From: Hyphomicrobiales bacterium
GTDB taxonomy: Bacteria; Pseudomonadota; Alphaproteobacteria; Rhizobiales; Aestuariivirgaceae
DNA: 64,000 nt
NCBI GenBank assembly: GCA_016792825.1
Contig: JAEUMI010000134.1
Coordinates: 24,342 to 88,341, forward strand
Direction of reading: 5' to 3'
The position numbers were made by a program, and so were the translations under genes. Shown here piece after piece: positions 59,172 through 64,000 of this stretch. The notes beneath the pieces were generated by a model. The model ran no database searches, was not told the origin of the DNA, and worked only from the letters and a program-made list of their open reading frames with translations. The stretch's first letter is position 1; each line of letters begins with the position of its first letter.

Positions 59172-60532
59172 CAGCCGTTCCCCGCAAGCAGGTCGTCCTG
59201 CCTTTTGCGCAGCGCCACGATGCGCGAGTCCTGATCGACAGTTGCATTGCTGTATGTAATCAATTCGCCCTTCCTGATTGATTTGGTCACTTTGCCATTC
59301 TCAAGGAGCCCGCAGGGAATGGCCTGGGCCGCGGCGGCGCCTTCATAGGTCATGATCCAGGCGCGGTAGGCGTATTCACCGATGGAGTCGAGCGTGTCGC
59401 CAGGCCGCAAATCCTTCTTGGCAACAGCGCAGACCTCCGACGAGGGATGTGGCAATGGCTGCATATCGGCAGTGCCGTAAAGCACGGCGCGGGCGCAGGA
59501 CAAAGGCACTTCAAGGCTGGTCAGATGATAAGGCCGGTAGAAGGTGTAATAGGGCCCCTTGCCGAGTTTCAAATCATGCATGCGTTCGCGCACGCGGGGG
59601 TGGGCCATCTCGGCCACCACGAACACCCCGGGGGCCACGCCCTTGCCGATGGAATAATCGACAACGCCTTTGCGCGACAGCACGCCGCCATCGGCCGCGG
59701 GGCACAGGACGGATTCAAGCTGTTCGAGGGTTGCGGCGGGGCCGTGCATTCCCGGGCAATCGGGCACCAGCCCGGTCGCATTGGAAATGGCGGCCATTTC
59801 CACCATGGTCTTGGAGCCGTCGACGAATTCAACCAGCATGCGCGGATTCATGTTCCGCCGTTTGGCCTCAACCATGTATTGATCAGGCGTTGCATCGATG
59901 TTCAGCGGATTGTTCTTGCCCTTGCCCGCAGCCACGATCGGATAGCCCAAGCCGATGACGAAGTTGACAAGCTCCATGCAGGAACTGGGTTCATCGCCCG
60001 CGCCCAGCGTGTAAACAACGCCGAGCCGCTTGGCTTCGTGCTGGAGATAAGCGCCGATGGTGACATCCGCCTCGACATTCATCATGACCAGATGCTTGCC
60101 ATGCTCCATGGCGACGAGGCCGATTTCGGCCCCGACGGCAGGCCTTCCCGTGGCATCGATGATGACGTCGATCTGGTTATTGGTACACACCGCCTGGGCA
60201 TCAGTGGTGATGGCGGTCATGCCGCCTTCAAGTGCCGCATCAAAGGCACGCCTTGAATCAGCAACCACATAACTCTCAGGCGGCCTTCCGGAAATCCTTA
60301 AGGCCTTCTTGGCCGCATCGATGTTGATCTCTGCGATGGCGGCGACCGTAATTCCGGTCATCTGGTCGCATTGGGTGACGATGTCGGTGCCCATTTCGCC
60401 GGAACCCACCAGGCCGATGCGAATGGGCCTCCCTGTCTTCCGCAGGCGGCTGGCAAGATCGGTCGCAAGACCGCTGGCAGGACCAATGGCCCGCGGGCCA
60501 TCGTGCCGCGTTCTCTTAACCGCACCTGCCAT
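59171..60532 (-). CDS. NAD(P)-dependent oxidoreductase with C-terminal SAF domain
   Basis: A 453-residue protein. The N-terminal half is a homoserine-dehydrogenase-like Rossmann fold (GLVGSGEMGTDI, IDATGRPAVGAEIGL). The middle resembles the catalytic domain of such enzymes, and the C-terminal part, from about residue 370 (VAKKDLRPGDTLDSIG), is an SAF domain. Proteins of this make-up occur in sugar and polyol clusters and have often been mislabelled as FlgA-like. Start is ATG 60532 behind GATGAGG. It is the first gene of the reverse operon with E1, E2 and PfkB. The reaction is not known. Confidence 0.8.
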   Translation of the reverse strand: MAGAVKRTRHDGPRAIGPASGLATDLASRLRKTGRPIRIGLVGSGEMGTDIVTQCDQMTGITVAAIAEINIDAAKKALRISGRPPESYVVADSRRAFDAALEGGMTAITTDAQAVCTNNQIDVIIDATGRPAVGAEIGLVAMEHGKHLVMMNVEADVTIGAYLQHEAKRLGVVYTLGAGDEPSSCMELVNFVIGLGYPIVAAGKGKNNPLNIDATPDQYMVEAKRRNMNPRMLVEFVDGSKTMVEMAAISNATGLVPDCPGMHGPAATLEQLESVLCPAADGGVLSRKGVVDYSIGKGVAPGVFVVAEMAHPRVRERMHDLKLGKGPYYTFYRPYHLTSLEVPLSCARAVLYGTADMQPLPHPSSEVCAVAKKDLRPGDTLDSIGEYAYRAWIMTYEGAAAAQAIPCGLLENGKVTKSIRKGELITYSNATVDQDSRIVALRKRQDDLLAGNG

Positions 60533-60623
60533 CGGCAAACCTCATCCTGTCTTCGCAATTTTCAATAAAGATACTTTTATGCTCCAAAATGTCAATATGT
60601 AATATGACGAAACAAATTGAATA

Positions 60624-60646
60624 ACGCCCCTTTTCTGTGCGGGCGT
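60624..60646. repeat. Small inverted repeat between the SAF gene and the ATPase gene
   Basis: ACGCCC and GGGCGT form a 6-base stem with an 11-base loop in the 281-base divergent gap. A CTTTCATTTT tract follows on the forward strand. It could be a weak terminator remnant or an operator. The rest of this gap is AT-rich with a GTTGCATTTATCAAC dyad at 60719-60733 and no gene. Confidence 0.35.
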
Positions 60647-60813
60647 CTTTCATTTTGAGCGGGATAACTCCCAATCTGGACAGAACTGATGCTTCAAATG
60701 TTTGTTGTTTGTTAAAAATGTTGCATTTATCAACGGCACGTATATCACTGCTGATGTTCTACGGACGATTGTCTGTGTGTTATCAAACGCCGAATTGACA
60801 TTCAGGAAGGCAC

Positions 60814-61869
60814 ATGGCCGAGATCAAACTTCGCGGGATCAGCAGATCATGGGGCTCATTCGTGGGCGTCGATGCCATTGACCTTGAAGTCCGAGACAAG
60901 GAATTCATGGTTTTTCTCGGGCCCTCGGGCTGCGGCAAGACCACCACCATGCGGATGATCGCCGGGCTGGAAGAGCCAAGCGCCGGGGAAATTGAAATCG
61001 ACGGCGAGCTGGTGACCGATGTTGACGCGCGCGACCGCGACGTGGCCATGGTTTTCCAGAGCTATGCGCTTTATCCCAACATGACGATCTACGAGAACAT
61101 CCGGTTTCCGCTGCGCATGCGGGGCGTTCCCAAGGCTGACCATGACCGCCTGGTACGCAAGGCCGCTGACATGGTTGAGCTTGGCGAGTATCTCGACCGC
61201 AAACCCCGGGCGCTTTCCGGCGGACAGCGCCAGCGCGCCGCACTTGCCCGCGCCATCGTGCGCCAGCCGCAAGTGTTCCTGATGGACGAGCCGCTGTCCA
61301 ACCTTGATGCCAAGCTCCGCCTCACCATGCGGGCGCAGCTCAAGCACATCCAGCGCGACCTGGAGACCACCACCATTTATGTGACCCATGACCAGATCGA
61401 GGCGATGACGCTGGCGGACCGCATCGCCATCATGAACAAGGGCAAGATCCAGCAGCTCGGCACGCCGGATGAAGTCTACAACGACCCCAATCATATCTTT
61501 GTCGCAAGCTTCATCGGCTCGCCGCCGATGAACCTGATCAAGGGATCTCTGGCGAAGGGAACCTTCACCGGACCCAACACCCAGGTCAAAAACCTGGGCA
61601 AGGCAACGCACAAGAACGTTGTCCTGGGCATCCGCCCGGAAGACATGGAAGTCAGCTCGGCAAAGGGCGGCAATTTTCTATCGAAGATCTATTCGCTTGA
61701 ACCGACGGGAGACCAGACCCTGGTTGCCGCATGGGCGGGCGAACAGCTTGTGGTGGCCAAGGGGCACCGGACGTTCCGCCAGGCCATCGACACGCCGATT
61801 GCCTTCACCTTCCTCAAGGACCGCATCTATTTATTCGATGGCGAAACCGGCGAACGATTGCGTTACTAG
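60814..61869 (+). CDS. ABC transporter ATPase, UgpC/MsmK type, without local permeases
   Basis: A 351-residue import ATPase. Walker A is GPSGCGKTT, the signature is LSGGQRQR, Walker B is VFLMDEPLSNLDAKLR and the switch histidine is in VTHDQIEA; the C-terminal regulatory domain begins near IRPEDMEV. It is a paralogue of the ATPase at 45450-46502. It stands alone, divergent from the SAF operon, and most likely powers the permeases at 52401-54145, which lack their own ATPase. ATG 60814 lies behind AGGAAGG. Confidence 0.92.
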   Translation: MAEIKLRGISRSWGSFVGVDAIDLEVRDKEFMVFLGPSGCGKTTTMRMIAGLEEPSAGEIEIDGELVTDVDARDRDVAMVFQSYALYPNMTIYENIRFPLRMRGVPKADHDRLVRKAADMVELGEYLDRKPRALSGGQRQRAALARAIVRQPQVFLMDEPLSNLDAKLRLTMRAQLKHIQRDLETTTIYVTHDQIEAMTLADRIAIMNKGKIQQLGTPDEVYNDPNHIFVASFIGSPPMNLIKGSLAKGTFTGPNTQVKNLGKATHKNVVLGIRPEDMEVSSAKGGNFLSKIYSLEPTGDQTLVAAWAGEQLVVAKGHRTFRQAIDTPIAFTFLKDRIYLFDGETGERLRY

Positions 61870-61893
61870 TCGCCCCTGCTCAACGAGCACGGT

Positions 61894-64000
61894 CTAGTGA
61901 AAATCCCGCGACTTCGGCACGGTTCGCACGTTGCGGGGATGGCGGCTTTTAGCGGCCTGGGCACGGAAGGATGGCGCTTCCGTCACATCTTCCGACAGGC
62001 GCTCCAGTTCATGTGAGCGGTCGAAGAAACGTTCGGCCACGAGGTGGACTACGCCTTCCAGACTGCGCTGCACCCTGCCCTCGACCAGCAGCAGCCTTCC
62101 GCCCATGATCTCGCGGCGGAAGGCTTCCACCAGTTTCGGCCAGACCACGACATTGGCAATGCCCGCCTCGTCGCTCAGGGTCATGAAGACCACGCCGGAA
62201 TCGCCCGGCATCTGGCGCACCAGCACGATGCCGGCGCAGGAGGCGGGCGTGCCGTCCTTGGCCCCGGAGATTTCGGCGCAATCCCAAACCCCTTCACTGC
62301 GGAACATATCGCGCAGGAAAAACATCAGGTGGGCGCGAAGCGAGAGGCGCAGCAACTGGTAATCGGCCAGGACATGCTCGCTCAGCGGCATTGTCGGCAA
62401 TGGCGCGATTTCCTCCTCCGCCTGCTCTTCAACATATTGCGCGGCGAAAAGCGGCAAGGCATCGTCGTCGGCAATGCGGCGCACGGCCCAAAGGATTTCG
62501 CGGCGGTCCATGCTGATCGACTGGAAGCTGTCAGCCTCTGCCAGAATGATGAAGGCGCGTTTCGGCAGGCGCACCCGGCGGGCAACCTCGCTCACCGCGC
62601 GGTAGCCATTGGCGCGCGAGGCAAGCAGGGTTTTCGCCCAGTCCTCGCGGAAGCCGCTGACCTGGCGGAAACCGAGGCGGAGCGCCAGGCCGCCCTCGCA
62701 TGGTTCCAGCGTATTGTCCCAGTCGCTGAAATTCACGTCGACATGGCGCACCTCGACGCCGTGCTCGCGGGCATCACGGACGATTTCGGCGGGCGCATAA
62801 AAGCCCATGGGCTGCGAATTCAGCAGGGCGCAAGCGAAGGCATCGGGATGGAATTTCTTGATCCAGGCGGAGATGTAGACGAGATGGGCGAAGCTTGCGG
62901 CGTGGCTTTCGGGAAAACCATAAGAGCCGAAACCCTCGATCTGCTTGAAGCAGCGTTCGGCGAATTCCGGCTCGTAGCCGCGGCCCACCATGCGGCCCAC
63001 GAATTTTTCCTTGAAATTGTTGATGGTGCCGACGTGGCGGAAGGTTGCCATGGCGCGACGCAGGCCATTGGCTTCATCGGGGGTGAATTTCGCCGCCACG
63101 ATGGCCAGCTTCATGGCCTGTTCCTGAAACAGCGGAACGCCCATGGTCTTGTCGAGGACGCCGACGAGTTCGTCTTTTGCCGCGGGATCCAGCAACGGAG
63201 AAGGATATTCGAATTTTTTCGTGCCCTTTGATTCCCGGTGCTCCTTCCGCCGCTGGAGATAGGGATGGACCATGCCGCCCTGGATGGGGCCGGGGCGCAC
63301 GATGGCCACTTCAATGACGAGATCATAGAACTCCCTGGGCTGCAGGCGCGGCAGCATGCTCATCTGGGCCCGGCTTTCGACCTGGAACACGCCGATGGCA
63401 TCGGCCTTCTGCAGCATGTCATAAACCCGGGGATCTTCGCGCTTTACGGTGGCCAGATCATAGGACTCGCCCTTGTGGATGCGGATGAGGTCAAAGGCCT
63501 TGCGGATGCAGGTGAGCATGCCGAGCGCCAGGACATCGACCTTCATCATGCGCAAGGCATCGATATCATCCTTGTCCCATTCAATGAAGTGCCGGTCCTC
63601 CATCGTCGCGGGGCCAACGGGCACGATCTCGTCAAGCCGGTCGCGGGTGAGCACGAAACCGCCGACATGCTGGGAAAGATGACGCGGGAAACCGATGAGG
63701 TCATTGGCGGCCTCGACCGCGCGCTTGATGATGCGGTTGAAGGGATCAAGCCTGCCCTGCCGCACCTGGCCTTCCTTCAGTTCGCTGCCCCAGCTTCCCC
63801 AGACGCCGCTGGCGAGGTTTGCGGTCACGTCCTCGGTGAGGCCGAAGACTTTTCCCGTCTCGCGGATGGCGCTGCGCGGGCGGTAGCAGATGACGGTGGC
63901 GGTCAGCGCCGCGTTGTGATGGCCGTAGCGCCTGTAGACATGCTGGATGACTTCCTCGCGCCGCTCGTGCTCGAAATCGACGTCGATGTCGGGTGGCTCC
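61894..64000 (-). CDS. dnaE2: Error-prone DNA polymerase DnaE2, 3' part
   Basis: The frame runs on past the right edge, so only about 700 of some 1,050-1,100 residues are visible. The right-edge sequence gives PPDIDVDFEHERREEV, which carries catalytic aspartates of the C-family polymerase, and HNAALTATVICYRPRSAIRE. Further on are EESRAQMSMLPRLQPREFYDL, then GFGSYGFPESHAASFA and a C-terminal OB-fold region. DnaE2 makes damage-induced mutations with ImuA and ImuB, which usually lie upstream, here beyond the window. It converges on the ATPase gene. Confidence 0.93.
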   Translation of the reverse strand, partial: EPPDIDVDFEHERREEVIQHVYRRYGHHNAALTATVICYRPRSAIRETGKVFGLTEDVTANLASGVWGSWGSELKEGQVRQGRLDPFNRIIKRAVEAANDLIGFPRHLSQHVGGFVLTRDRLDEIVPVGPATMEDRHFIEWDKDDIDALRMMKVDVLALGMLTCIRKAFDLIRIHKGESYDLATVKREDPRVYDMLQKADAIGVFQVESRAQMSMLPRLQPREFYDLVIEVAIVRPGPIQGGMVHPYLQRRKEHRESKGTKKFEYPSPLLDPAAKDELVGVLDKTMGVPLFQEQAMKLAIVAAKFTPDEANGLRRAMATFRHVGTINNFKEKFVGRMVGRGYEPEFAERCFKQIEGFGSYGFPESHAASFAHLVYISAWIKKFHPDAFACALLNSQPMGFYAPAEIVRDAREHGVEVRHVDVNFSDWDNTLEPCEGGLALRLGFRQVSGFREDWAKTLLASRANGYRAVSEVARRVRLPKRAFIILAEADSFQSISMDRREILWAVRRIADDDALPLFAAQYVEEQAEEEIAPLPTMPLSEHVLADYQLLRLSLRAHLMFFLRDMFRSEGVWDCAEISGAKDGTPASCAGIVLVRQMPGDSGVVFMTLSDEAGIANVVVWPKLVEAFRREIMGGRLLLVEGRVQRSLEGVVHLVAERFFDRSHELERLSEDVTEAPSFRAQAAKSRHPRNVRTVPKSRDFH

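Noticed and set aside
62044-63231. 395-codon forward frame opposite dnaE2
   Set aside because: It mirrors the third-position GC pattern of dnaE2 and has no ribosome site or family motif.
1-64000. CRISPR arrays, insertion sequences, integrases, tRNA or rRNA genes
   Set aside because: I saw no regular spaced repeats, transposase or integrase frames, or cloverleaf genes on reading both strands by eye; small tRNAs cannot be ruled out without a covariance search.

Overview
The window looks like a chromosomal segment of an alphaproteobacterium, probably Hyphomicrobiales-like. This rests on a moderately GC-rich sequence, dense ATGA/TGATG gene overlaps, a Brucella/Bordetella-type ftrABCD iron operon, EryH/EryI-like isomerases, many sugar ABC transporters and a dnaE2 gene. 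The taxon is an inference; no rRNA or tRNA gene is present. I see no insertion sequence, prophage, CRISPR array or long repeat.

Bases 1-24,600 are an anaerobic nitrate / nitric oxide island. It opens with the 3' part of narG, then narH-narJ-narI, a NifM-like prolyl isomerase, a small unknown and a hemerythrin. Next come a class I cytochrome c and an unusual CuA-containing heme-copper operon: a small membrane subunit, CuA subunit II, subunit I, heme O synthase, SCO, a cytochrome b / two-[4Fe-4S] / MvhD-like fusion, an unknown anchored protein and a bacteriohemerythrin. Subunit I keeps all heme and CuB histidines but has Gln where oxidases carry the helix-VI tyrosine, so I read it as a nitric oxide reductase that is neither classical cNOR nor qNOR. 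Two FNR/Dnr-type boxes (TTGAT-N4-GTCAA) precede the cytochrome and the operon, and a DNR-like Crp/Fnr regulator lies downstream. After the ftrABCD operon follow a four-helix membrane protein, an NsrR-like Rrf2 regulator, a short RIC/YtfE-type repair protein, the O2-independent ubiquinone genes ubiT-ubiU-ubiV, and nnrS. Together these would reduce nitrate, consume and sense NO, repair Fe-S centres and make ubiquinone without O2. No nitrite or N2O reductase is visible here.

Bases 24,700-38,980 are the first sugar/polyol region. It has two aldo-keto reductases, an RbsABC-type importer, a TetR/acyl-CoA dehydrogenase/MaoC operon, and an operon of TIM-like (EryH-type) and RpiB-like (EryI-type) isomerases with an FGGY kinase and a HAD phosphatase. 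A class II aldolase-like protein and a second HAD phosphatase close it. The EryH/EryI pair points to four-carbon sugar-phosphate (tetritol or tetrulose) catabolism ending at erythrose 4-phosphate.

Bases 39,100-61,900 hold two more polyol regions with MalFG-type importers. The first is an operon of two permeases, binding protein, FGGY kinase, sn-glycerol-1-phosphate-dehydrogenase-like enzyme, UgpC-type ATPase, GpsA-like dehydrogenase and SorC regulator. The second has a divergent SorC regulator, binding protein, two permeases and an unknown protein, facing a reverse operon of SAF-domain oxidoreductase, E1 alpha, E1 beta, E2 and a PfkB kinase; a lone UgpC-type ATPase lies beyond. All three binding-protein genes are followed by perfect hairpins. 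The window ends in the 3' part of dnaE2 on the reverse strand.
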